Shown here: in pieces, positions 14,301-25,937 of the stretch
Numbering within the stretch: the first letter of the stretch is position 1
Layout: each line of letters starts with the position of its first letter
Origin: Psettodes erumei
Taxonomy: Eukaryota > Chordata > Actinopteri > Pleuronectiformes > Psettodidae
Direction of reading: 5' to 3'
DNA length: 64,000 nt
Assembly: GCA_016785225.1 (NCBI GenBank)
Contig: JAFBJZ010000371.1
Coordinates: 1,868,001-1,932,000 of the forward strand
Translations under genes and position numbers: made by a program
The notes under the pieces: generated by a model
Told to the model about the DNA's origin: nothing
The model's database searches: none
The model's input: the letters and a program-made list of their open reading frames with translations, nothing else

Positions 14301-17300
14301 ACTTTTTGACCAATCCGACGTCAGCCGGGGCTCTGGTGTCCTTCACTGCCGGTTACATGCCGTGCCATGGAAACTTTTCCAGCAGCACCGGTCCTGGTGG
14401 AAATCAAAATGACTCGAATTTCTACTCAATTCGCAGAAATTATTACAATTCTACAGGCCAGGACAATAAATATACAATTTGTAAACAATCAAACAAATCG
14501 GAGCCATGCTGACAATATTTTCCAGCACCACCGACGGTTCTGGATGACAGCTTGGTGTTTTTCCTGCTGCTAACCACAGTGGTTAAGTGTAATGTGCTGC
14601 ATTTTTGCATGTGGTTTTGTTTGTGCCTCATAAAACGCAAAGCACAATTCGCTAACAAAAAGAGTCTTGACCCAAGAGCGGTCAGCGAAGAATCCTCTTC
14701 GGCTCGATCAGCCCCAACAAAACTCTCTTTCCGCAGCTTAACATTTTCACTTTAGTTCTCCACAGTGCAATTTTACTAGTGTTGCTTCTGCTTCTGTTCA
14801 TTCTCCAGGACGGATCGGCCCACCGTGACTCTTCCTGAGGTTTCTCCTCACCTCCTTATCCAAAGGGGCTAAGGATGGAGGGCGGCGTACGAGAGCAAGA
14901 CAAATCTGCGAAGTAAAACTAATTCGTCTTTGGGACCGAGCGGTTTGAGGTGGGTCCTGACTAATGAAGGCATAAAAACCATGATGTGTGATTAAGTCTG
15001 TCAAATTAAATCACATTTTCCCTTCGTCTTGCTAAAGGTCGTGTCAGGTCAAATATAAGAATATTCACAAATTTGTCTCAGAGGCCTTTTTGTCCGCGGC
15101 TCGGATAAAAGGAAAAAATAAAAATGGGAGAAACCTGAAGAAGGGTGACAGGTTTGGAGAAATTGTTTTCCTCATTTTATGGAGTTAAAAAAAACCCATG
15201 GAGGAACTGAAAACGATCACTGATTGCAGCCCTATGTATAATCAGTTCATTTTTAAGTATATCTGAAACATGGTTTCCCTTCCTCCAAGCTTTGAACAGT
15301 GAGAGAAACGGAAAATAAATAAAAGGAGGAGTTAATGTTCCAGAGTTCAAATAAAACACTCCAAACATAGCCTTGACCAAAGACTGACACATCAGCCAAC
15401 CAATAAATCACAACTCCCCCCCTCACGGCTGACCTCTCCCAGGCCTGGGTGACCTCCCCCCCCCTGGGCTCAGGGTGAACAGCCATGATGTTTACCACAA
15501 AGGTGAGATGTGTGTTTGTGTGAATACATGAATGTGTTTGTGTGTGTGCAGTGCAGTGCTGTTTACAAGGCAAGAGTAACACAAACAGCTGGTGAAGCGG
15601 CAGAGGACCCGGTGGGGGGTTGAGCATCGTGGGTTTTAATGGAAGCTACAGGGCAGACAGCTCCAAGATCTACGGCCGCACGGCCCCCGTGACTGCGGCA
15701 CCGGCAGCGTGGGAGTCGACGAATATTACCCACAGTCCTCTGCGCTCGCCCCCTTTCAATATCTTGCTCTCTCTCCGTCGCTCCCTGTCTCGCACACAAA
15801 TGCGCACGCGTTCATACATCACGAGGTCGATCAGGTGTGTCCCGCTTGACACCGGTCGATGGGCTGCGTGTCGTATATCACAGGGTTTGACGGGCGGTGA
15901 GCGGTGTGTCACCGGCCACTGTGTGTGTGTGTGTGTGAGGCTCCTCCCTTGGTCACTCATTTACTGTAATCGAGGCTGCACGTGCACAGCAGCTGATCTG
16001 AAGAAGCTGAGATGACGTCATGCATGGTCTCCACTGTAAACATGCACAACTGTGATTGAAACAATATGTATGATAAGTTAAAAAAAAACATCAGTATGAT
16101 CTCCTGGCAAAGAGCCGGAGCAAAGTGGAACCCTGCAGGCCGCCCTCATCGCCATCCGTATGAAGTCCAGACATTGGGCATCGATGGGCGAAACTTTCCG
16201 AGCGGGACCGTCTCCGCTGAAAGCAGCAGCTCCGCTCAGCTCGCCATGGAAACCAAGCGCAGAGAGGCCGTGAAAAGCTTATAACAATGAGGCATCTTGA
16301 TCATTTCCGTGGGCTCGTGAAGCTGGCATCGCATTTTCCCGGTGCAATTATCTTGCTTAAAATATCTTGGCAGATTACATTAATACTGTCGTCCAGAAAG
16401 TTTTCTCTCCTTCATATGTTTGCATTAAGGCGGCGCAGAGGAGCTTCTTCATCAGCGTCATCCTCGGGAAAATGTCTATTTAATGGGTGAAAACAATTCA
16501 CCAGTTGGAGTCGCAGCAACAGGCCGGAATATTTAAGATGCAGCTGCAGCGACTCGCAAACTCAATTTGCCCGAAGCCACGGGGAACCACAGCTCTCTGT
16601 ATCCTATAAACCTGATATATCCACAGCTCGATAATGTCATTTACTCGCTGTGCATCTCTCACCTGCCGGAATCTCTGCCTGCCCTGGGAGGGGAAAACAA
16701 ACTTATACTCCGTGATTTCTGACGCTTTTTTTCTGTCGAGAACATCAGGATAAAGAGCGAGCGTACTTCTGCGCCGACCGCCTAGAAATCCCGCGGCTCC
16801 ACTTTGAGCTGCATAAGGTGGCTGTGGGGGGCTCGATAAAAGCGTGGCAGCTCGTAGAAGAGTTTCCCCCAGCAGCAGTGGAATAAAGCAGGTGAGAGTG
16901 CTGACCCTCTTTTTCAGCAGCAAAGGCGTTGAAACTGCTCTTGCATGCTCCTCTCATCCACAGAAAACCATCCATCTGGTTCAAAATCCATTACTGAAGT
17001 CAGTCTAACAGTTTAAAACACATGCAGAAGACTTGCTACACTATTGGGGCTTGGACTAATTCCAGGAACTAAATGTGGGCACTGTTACGGAGCTTTCAGG
17101 GCTTCGTGTGTCATCGCATCACAACAGGAGCGACAAGGAGAATGCTTTGGAAAAAAAAAAAAAAAAAAGGACTTTAGAAAGAAGAGGCTGCTGGACAAAC
17201 AGAAGACATCCGCGACTTCAAAGAAAAGGCAGCTCTAAACAGTAGTGCAACAACCATGCTGTTGTTTCCCCAGAAGGTGAAGGTGTCAATTTAAAGTCAG

Positions 17301-17706
17301 TAATGGGCAGTACCAACACTGACAAAGAGGCCCATCTCAATCCTTCTGGATTCAGGTTTTCAGACTCACGGACTCCAGAGCCAGGAGAGGACGACACTGA
17401 CCTGGGACCTGATTTTGTAATACCCTGACACACACAGGAAGTATGTAAAGTGCATGTGAGGAGGGTGCTCAGGTATGTGGTCCACCAGGGTGTGTGTGTG
17501 TGTGTGTGTGTAGCATTATAATTCTCTTTTAATCTCTCTGTGGTAACTCCATGCTGACGCCCTGAGGACAGGATCCCGTGGATCCATTTCCTCCCGCTGC
17601 CCTGTTTACTGGTAGATGTAATCATATTCCAGCAAGGCTTCCTTCCTGTAACCCCCCCGCCACACACACACACACCCAACCTCCCACTCCTACTCCTCTA
17701 TTACTC

Positions 17707-17810
<104 letters not shown>

Positions 17811-19099
17811 GCGTCCCCATCTCTGCACACATGACATCCCAGCATCCCTCACTGCTGCAGGAGAGGACAGAAAACTGCAGAGAGAGTGGGAGGAAGGACA
17901 AACTGCATTCCACCACATGAGTGGCATCAGATTTTTTTTTTTTTTTTTTTTTAAACACACGTGACACACACACTTCAATCTTCTGAGGTAGTCTTGTTGC
18001 CATACAACAAGGGAATGGAATTTTTTTAAAAAATGAGCGAAGGGAGGAAAGAAGACGGGAAAACGGGAGGAGGAGGAGAAACAAAATTTCCTTTCCATGA
18101 GGGTCTTTAGATGCAGAAATGTGTTGATTACAGCCACACAAGGCCAAGATCTGTTTCGGAGAAAAGACACCCACGGATGCCAAGAAAGAAAAAAAGCACG
18201 ACATCCAGAGGAAGTGAGTTGATTCCAAATCATCCAAACATTAGACCTCAGCAGCGATCGCTGGTAATCACAAAGATAATGAGTCCAAAATTAGAAATGA
18301 AACTGTCCAGCATCATTAGCCTGTCCTTTCCATCACTTTGACCCTAAGTCATTAGTTCTTAATCGAAACGGACAAGGCCTTGTGGAGTATTTAGCCTTGA
18401 AACATGGACTAGGAAGACGTGGGACACAGCAAACGCTCCGTTCAGGGAAATCTCCACCTGCACCAAAAGGTCAGAACTTCTCATGTTTTATATGATCTGG
18501 TGTTGAGCCGGACAGAACACACTGGACCGTGGGTAAAAGAGAGAAGAGTCAGCATGTGTCATTCTGCGTGAAGCCTTCAGCACAGTGGCATTAATGAAAA
18601 CAGCACGTCATGCCTGTTCTAAAAGCTTAATCCATAATTTCTATTCAAGTTCAAATACACGCCGAGCTCCTGGAAGCGCAGGAGCAGTTCCAACAAACCT
18701 GCCGGACCTGCACGGCAACAACAAACCGAAACAGCCGAGGTGTTTTCCGGACAAACAGATACCGGCCTCTCTAGTAATTATCCTCGAGTCATTTCTGCGC
18801 ATGGGCAGAGCGGGGTTGCGGCTACACCTGCAGCCACACAAAGACACGCTTCACGCCAGGAGAGGTTGCATCATCAGTCCGGGGCTGAAAGGGTTTAACG
18901 GAACAAATGCTGCCTTAATACAAACACACAAACCAAAAGTAGTGGTGAGCAGGAATTTCCCTAATATCACAGATGTTGGAGGGGAACCAGTGTCAACAAC
19001 TGTGTCTTTTTAGTTCCTTTATACAACTGCAGAAAAACAATAATGTAACATAATGTTTCCATATTATTTTTCAGATACTTGAAAATGTGCTGTATGAAC

Positions 19100-19275
19100 A
19101 GGGCTCCCAAACTGAAAGACTGCCTAATGTAGGCGAGGATACAGACGTTCTTATCCGACTGTTATTGTTAGATACAACTACTGGCTGGCAGCCGGTTAGC
19201 TCAGCTTTGCACAGAGACTTGGAACAGGGGGGAATAATTAGCCAGCCTGAAAACAAACAAACTCCTGTCAAGGTG
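19100..19275. mobile_element. Partial copy of the 39320-type repeat
   Basis: The block 19181-19250 (CTGGCAGCCGGTTAGCTCAG, CACAGAGACTTGGAACAGG, TTAGCCAGCCTG) matches the interior of the 39320-type element. Both ends are eroded or unrecognised. Confidence 0.55.
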
Positions 19276-19486
19276 TGAGCTTTTGCTTTAATGCTTATTT
19301 CCTCATGTATTTAACTCAACCACTGAAATGACACGGGAGGAAATTAGTTATAAGAACTTTAACCAGGCTAAAACATTTGCTACAAAATCATGAGGAAATG
19401 AAACTAAGTGGGTTGGCCAGTGCACAGTGTTGGTGGACTATAATGTAAATGGTGTAAAAATATGACTGAAGAGCTCAAGCCTGTGT

Positions 19487-19817
19487 GTTTCATCTAAAGG
19501 CCTAACCAGCTAGCTTCTAGCTAGCCTGCTGGTGTTTCATCTAAAGGCCTAACCAGCTAGCTTCTAGCTAGCTTGTTGGTGTTTCATCTAAAAGGCCTAA
19601 CCAGCTAGCTTCTAGCTAGCCTGCTGGTGTTTCATCTAAAGGCCTAACCAGCTAGCTTCTAGCTAGCCTGCTGGTGTTTCATCTAAAGGCCTAACCAGCT
19701 AGCTTCTAGCTAGCCTGCTGGTGTTTCATCTAAAGGCCTAACCAGCTAGCTTCTAGCTAGCCTGCTGGTGTTTCATCTAAAGGCCTAACCAGCTAGCTTC
19801 TAGGCTAGCCTGCTGGT
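19487..19817. repeat. 47-bp minisatellite, seven copies, foldable unit
   Basis: Copies start at 19487, 19534, 19581, 19629, 19676, 19723 and 19770: period 47, with one extra A in the third copy and one extra G in the last. Each unit contains GTTTCATCTAAAGGCCTAAC followed by an imperfect palindrome. Copies are almost identical, implying recent amplification or homogenisation. Within each unit ACCAGC pairs with GCTGGT and TAGCT with AGCTA around a TCT loop. Confidence 0.95.
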
Positions 19818-22207
19818 CTTCAGGCACAGAGCAGGGTCGTCCTGTGCCAAGTATTTTTTTTTTAAGTTTTCCTTAAAACTGCTGTAAAGTCAGGGGTTTT
19901 ATTTGTACTGGAATCACACGCCTCACCCCTCCACCCCTCCACCCACAGTCATCCCACTGGGTGGCATCAGAAGCGACACGCCTCCACCGGAGCGCCGCTT
20001 TAACGCGGTGCTATTTCTGGGCCGGACACCCGCTAGGAGCTATTTGAAAAGGCAGCGCCCCGGGCGGGAGAGTGACGTGCGCCGCGGGAAGGCGTTAACG
20101 CCGCCAGCTGCCACCTACCCCGCGTCAATAACGTCACCACGGGAATCGGCAACTCGCAGAACGCGCTCGGAATGTTCCCCTCGCTTGGAAAACGCGAATG
20201 CCTTCGTTAACGCTCTCCTTTCCCTCAAGAAGCATCGGCGAGGGGTCGCCGGGTTCTTGCACGCAAACTTCTCCTGCAGAACTTCTCTGGGCTCGTGTCG
20301 AGCAGCGCCCAGGTGTGTGTGAAAAAAAAAAAAGATACTTAATAGACTTAATAGATACTGCAGCGTGTGCAGCGAAGCTAACCCCGCGCTAGACGTCCGG
20401 CGGATGGATGCCAGATGAGGCTCTGAGGGGCAGATAATTATCCTGCGCCACACCCCAGACGCCGTGCGCCCAGCATGGCGCCTGGTGACGTCGGCCTCCT
20501 TCTGACAGGGAGCGATGGCTGCGTGCGCGCGTCGGAACAGGTGGAGGACGGGCGAACAGATCGGAGCTGACGGTCCGAGCCTGCACACACCAGCCCTCCT
20601 CAAGGTTCCCCGACCTGCGAGCTCAGAAGTCTTAAAGTGAGGACATTTGTTTTTGGGTGGGGCGGGGTGGACCCTGTAAAAAGGTAATTTTAGGGTTCGT
20701 GTCAGTCTGGTTTAGTAACTAGCTGGCAACGAACTTGAGTGAAGACAGAAAAAATATTGGCTTTTACAGAGCCTGGCACGAATATATTATTTTATCATAT
20801 TTAAACTACATGTACTTTGTACTTTGGCTATTGTCCTGCATTTACTGGAGGTGACTGACTGAAGGTCACGCACTGAGGCCTTTTAACGCTGAATTACACT
20901 GAACCGTCAGGTTGGATGAGCGTTGCGGTGGCTGGTTCGTCTTAGCAACCGAATATCGATTCTCAAAATCTCGAGATCAATCTTTGCATGTGGTTCAGCT
21001 CGGGGCCGGACGGCGTGTGTAGCGGCCGGTTCGCGGGGGTTGAGTTACTGCGGGGTAAAAGCGAAAACAGATGACGGCTTTGCCTCGTAAACTGTAAAAA
21101 AGTCGTCCGAGGGCGAGACGGAATATAAACAGGCACTTATTAGAACTGCGTTACAGCTCCTTGCGGTTGGATCCTTTCCCTCTGTTTATTTCTGCGGATG
21201 ACGCGCTGCGCCGCCGCGGCCGCTGACAGGAAATCAAAGCCCCGGGCCCCCGTCCGACTCTTCGCCAGAGCCATTATGCTCCTGCGCTGTTTATACAACG
21301 CCAATAAAACATTACAGAGCTCCTGTGTGTCCTCCTCATTTGTCACCAGCCTCCTCTCTCTTCCGACCACTGTTATCTGCATCCATTTCCTACAACTGTG
21401 TCATCCTTTTTTTTTGGCGGGGGGGGATCACTCTGCTAACAGGCTGACAGAAGAACTGCAGTGTATTATTATTATATTTATAATTATCCCCACCAGATAT
21501 AATGGCCGCCTGCTGTTTGAGCAAACAGCTTCTCCTCTTCACAGATAATGCTTTTTGTCCACATCCAGCTTCCAGGGGGGGACGTGGGCGTCTTTTAAAT
21601 GGACGGAGCAGAAGAACCGGGGAGATTTAACAACCTGTCATCACGACGCCGCTTTCAGCGAGAACAGAGGAGAGAGCGTTCTCCCTCTTTGTCTCCTTCT
21701 TTGTCTCTTCTTTCTTCATTTCCCCGCTAAAACTTGCACCGTCCGGAGCGAGTCATCCGTCCTCGTTCGGAGACCCATTAGTAGGAAAATAACCCCCCCC
21801 CGCCCTGCCCCGGTCTGTTGTGTGTGTGTGTGTGTGGGAGAGTAATTAAGGTAATTAGCTCAGGATATCAACCTCGTCCGCCGTCTCCAGGCGAGAGAGC
21901 GAGTCTATCAAAAGGTTGAGATAAATAATGAAAACACATAAAAAAGGCTTCCTCCCAGAACACCGGCTGCTTACAAAGCACATTCAGGTCGCATTAAGAC
22001 GATGACAACAGCAGCGGCGGTGGTGAGTGCGGGGGCCATTTTTCTTCATTATCATACTTTATAAATTCTATCATCAGACAAACAACTGATCAACTTCTTA
22101 CTTCCATGCAGATTCTATGCAGTTCAATGTTTGTCGTGCATTTTTATTACTTTTCCAACATTTTTTAACAACGATGCACTGATTTTGTGCATATAAAAGC
22201 AGCAGGG

Positions 22208-22253
<46 letters not shown>

Positions 22254-24963
22254 AGCTGCTATTGCATAAACACGGCTGCCGGGGGCCTTTCCCTGCTGTT
22301 ACACCACTCAGCTCATCAATCACGCTCCTCTCCATTTTCATCTCTCACGATCAATCAGATCAACCACCTGACCTCCCTCGCAACACACACACACACACAC
22401 ACCTGTTTGTGTGCGGCTGTTTGCTGTGTGCGCAAAGACAAAGGCAGACAGGGTTGAACCTATAAACAGCCCCCCCCCCAACTTCAGCAGTGTCTTTCTT
22501 AATCCAATCGCCTTCGTGGAAATGCCTCGCACGTGCCCCGGGTTGCCCCGGTAACCCCCGCCACCACTGAGCGGCGCACAGGGGGTTAATGGGAGGAAAC
22601 GCTGGCTCCCGCTCGCTCCTTATCTGTGAAGTGAGCTAAATGGCAACGAAAACATGGAGGTCTGAGAGGGCAGAGCAAATAAGAAACAAACCCGACACGT
22701 CCCGATTCACGCGGGTTCAGGTACGAGCCTGCAATAACAACAACGTTTAAAATCGCGACCTGGGATTGACACTCATTTTAAATGTGGCCTTTTTCAGGGC
22801 TTCTACTTTTCTGAAGGTATTTGTGCTTGAAATGAAAACAGCGGGCTGTTCTGTGACGGCATTTCCAAAGTTCCTGTTTCCCTGCTCTGCAGCACTGCAA
22901 AACAACACCAGTTAAAGCAACTGCCCCCACCCCTGGATTATATTACCAAATTATAAGATTTTGCTTGCACAGTGCATACATAAATGGTTTACATAAAATG
23001 TAATTCATCACACAGACATTAAAAATCCAACAGAAATATACCAGTGTATCAAAAATAATCTGAATATAGTGATTGAGTTTATTTACTTTACTTAATCTGG
23101 GATTTAATTCAAGAAGGTAAACGTTTATATATTATATCTTCATCACAGGTAACGCCGCATATTTCAAGCCTTTTTGGTCCTAATTTTGATGGTTATGGCT
23201 TTTGGCTCAACAACTTTTAAATAACTGATGAGCAATATTGAATTTTTTTGCCAAGTTCTCAGTTCTTGAGATTAAGTAAAGGTTGGGAGAGTGAGTAAAA
23301 TTCCAGTCAGTCTCTGGCTCGACGTTACCTCGCGTAAAAATGATTCCAGTCACGTAATGAAGTTCTCTGAAGATCTCACGTTAGGGAGAAAAGGCGAGCC
23401 CAGGCCCTCACCGAAGCAGTGCTGACTGTCAGCAGAGTTATTAATTCATCGGAAATATTATCAGGAGAGAAAACTTCCCAGCAACAACCGTGCATCACCG
23501 TGGGACATGTCTGAACTGAACGTCCGTGAGGTCAACAAGCGAGGCGAAGGCGAACATTTTGCTCACAGCGAGAGCTCTCCGTTTAAAACACCATGATGGA
23601 GCCAAACGTATTCGGCAGACAGATTCTCCCTTATGCCGGAACAGTCGATAAAAATGAATTTATTTTTTTTTTACGCCTCCCCGTGTTTACGGCGTTCATT
23701 AATTAAAGCTTCAGCGGCAAAGATTTAAAATCCACGCCGGGGGCGCGTCTCTCTCTGCGACGGTCCAGCCGTGACGAACGTTTATGGGAAATTCGCCCAC
23801 GTCTTAATTACGTAATGACATTGATGATGACATTGATGGAGCCGGCGCTGTTACGTCTTATTCTGTGTCTCAAGAAAAAGGGGCAGTACACGCCATGACA
23901 CGCCACGACAGACGGATTCATAGCCGCACACTTCTCTCGTTCGGCTACATCCTGGCAATTATTCAGCATCATCTTTAAATTTTACAAAATGCTGCTTCCA
24001 AAGCTATTCCAATCTCAGCACGATGCAGAGAATTCATGTTAAAGTGAAATCGGATTAATCAACGTGTGATTTTGCACAGTTACAACACATATGCTGATAA
24101 GAGTAACAATACAGCCACAGCCCATGTTCAGCAGAACACAGAAAATGATCAGCTCTTCTGGCGCAGTGTGTGTGCGCGCGCATGCCGTTACGCACATGTA
24201 TGAAAGCATGACACGTTAACGGAATGTGCCGCAGACCGGCCTCTCGCTGGATGACTCACTCCGAGTCAGGCCGAGGCGTTACAGTCGTGCTGATGTACAG
24301 CGGCGTGGGAGACGAGCACGCACGCGCGCGCACAAAGATATAATGTTGATGGATCTGATGAGGTCCCCGCTACATTCGCCCTCCCGTCACGCCTTGCAGT
24401 GTGACTGATGAGCGGCGAGGGTCGCATCGCTTCTCCTCTGCGCCGCACGTTTCTTCCATCAGTAGGCGGTTGGGGGGGGGTCAGGCCAGGGTCGCAAAGG
24501 AAGGCGGAATCCAGCGGTTTCATGCTACATCTCATCCGCAATATTCAGTTTCCTGTCAATCCCGGATCTATTCCATGTTGAACCGCCGGTGGAAACTCTC
24601 CACCCACAGAGGTGAACAACACAAAACTACTCAGGGAGAGCTGAGCCACCGCAACGCATGCGACCCCCCCAGCTTCAGAAGAGTCAACACTACTGTTGAT
24701 GTCACCAACCTGTGACCACCACAGCATTAAAGCTACCGCCGTTAAAGCGTCTGCAGAGCCTCGAAACGCTGGCTCCAAAAACGTCAAACCACAAACCCTG
24801 CATCAACGCGTTTCCATGGCGATCGCTCTCCTTAATATAAACATACCCGGCATCGGCGTTTGACAGGAGCATAAACAAGAGAAATCGTACCAGGATGGCA
24901 CACTGCATCACAACACGTGAAAGAGAGCACAGCTGACATTAAAAAAAAAAGTGAGGAACTTAC
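19818..24963. other. Intergenic, CpG-rich in parts
   Basis: CpG-rich at about 19970-20600 and again at 21000-21290, including GCCGCCGCGGCCGC near 21210. No coding exon recognised. Could contain regulatory elements; this needs cross-species alignment. Confidence 0.6.
22214..22251 (+). repeat. (CA)19 microsatellite
   Basis: Perfect CA run after a GCGCGC start; a second CA run lies at 22383-22402. Confidence 0.95.
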
Positions 24964-25070
24964 TCATGATGGGAGTCCCGGGGTGGGGGGCAGGGTGAGG
25001 CCCAGGCAGGGCGGGGCTTTGGACAGGTGAGGTTATTCTCCGCTGGGTGTTTCCTCGAGGCACTCATGAC
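24964..25070 (-). other. Exon-like segment, unassigned
   Basis: On the minus strand a pyrimidine tract and CCTCCCCAG acceptor precede 107 nt ending at a perfect ATGA|GTAAGT donor. One frame is open throughout and contains an ATG near the start: MSASRKHPAENNLTCPKPRP then AWASPCPPPRDSHH. I recognise no protein family. It could be a coding exon, a 5' leader exon of a transcript starting at the 30 kb or 31.8 kb promoter-like segments, or chance. Confidence 0.25.
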
Positions 25071-25433
25071 CTGGGGAGGAAAAATACACGTTGTTTAAAC
25101 TGGCTGTTAATTAAAACAAAAAAAAAAAGAGCAAAATGAAAATGATTATACATGTTCCTTTAAAAACCTGTTTTGGTTATGGCTTTTAATCATTTCAAAA
25201 ATTAATCTTAATTTTAATCATTTCAAAAATGTATCAAGCGACATTTAAAGAAAAGCCACATATGTTGCTGGTTCCACTTTGACAAAAGAACTGGGTTTCA
25301 GCAGCCGGTCAAAAATATGTGATTTTGGAAAATTGCGATGTAAATGATTTAAGGATGCGAGAAAAGAGGCCCAACTTCTTGCTAAAGGTCCAACATGCAT
25401 TCCCATGTTTCTGAAACAGACAAATAGTGTGTG

Positions 25434-25434
<1 letters not shown>

Positions 25435-25486
<52 letters not shown>
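25435..25486 (+). repeat. (AC)26 microsatellite
   Basis: Perfect AC run, followed 95 nt later by a complementary (TG)11 run at 25582-25603. Confidence 0.97.
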
Positions 25487-25489
<3 letters not shown>

Positions 25490-25581
25490 TGGTTGATTAA
25501 GGATGTGAACCCGCCCATTAACGTCTTCACTGGGATAGAAATGGCAGGGCACGGGTGGGTGAATGAGCAGCCTTCACTTTA

Positions 25582-25603
25582 TGTGTGTGTGTGTGTGTGT
25601 GTG
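25582..25603 (+). repeat. (TG)11 microsatellite
   Basis: Perfect TG run, complementary to the (AC)26 array at 25435-25486. Confidence 0.95.
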
Positions 25604-25848
25604 AGCATCCATCCATCAGAACCGGCCCCTCTCACTGGACTAAATAACAGTAATCTGATGATAGTATGGGGTAATAATGGGTAATTTGATCACTCTGCAG
25701 ATGCTTGCAGCAGGAGTGCGAGGAGGGAGGGAGGGAGGGAGGGCTGTGGGCAGGAAGGCAAAGGGTGGAGGGGGTGCAGGTGCAGGTGAGAAATTAAGTG
25801 CCCCCCACCCCAACACCACCCACGCTGCTCCCTTATGTTGTGCTGCAG

Positions 25849-25937
25849 ATGCCGGAGGATCCAGCGTGCTCCGGGGGGGGGGGCGTGAGCAGAAAGCAGC
25901 GTGGGTCAGCAGAAAGCTGCAGGGGCCGAGGGGATCG
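25849..25937 (+). other. Exon-like segment on plus strand, unassigned
   Basis: TGTGCTGCAG acceptor followed immediately by ATG, then 89 nt open to a GATCG|GTAAGT donor. The frame reads MPEDPACSGGGGVSRKQRGS then AESCRGRGD. It contains an 11-base G run. No family recognised; may be chance. Confidence 0.18.

Noticed and set aside
16665..16700. 21-nt microexon-like segment on minus (CCCTCCCAG to CGGCAG|GTGAGA)
   Set aside because: Splice sites this close occur by chance; no conserved peptide and no flanking exons found.
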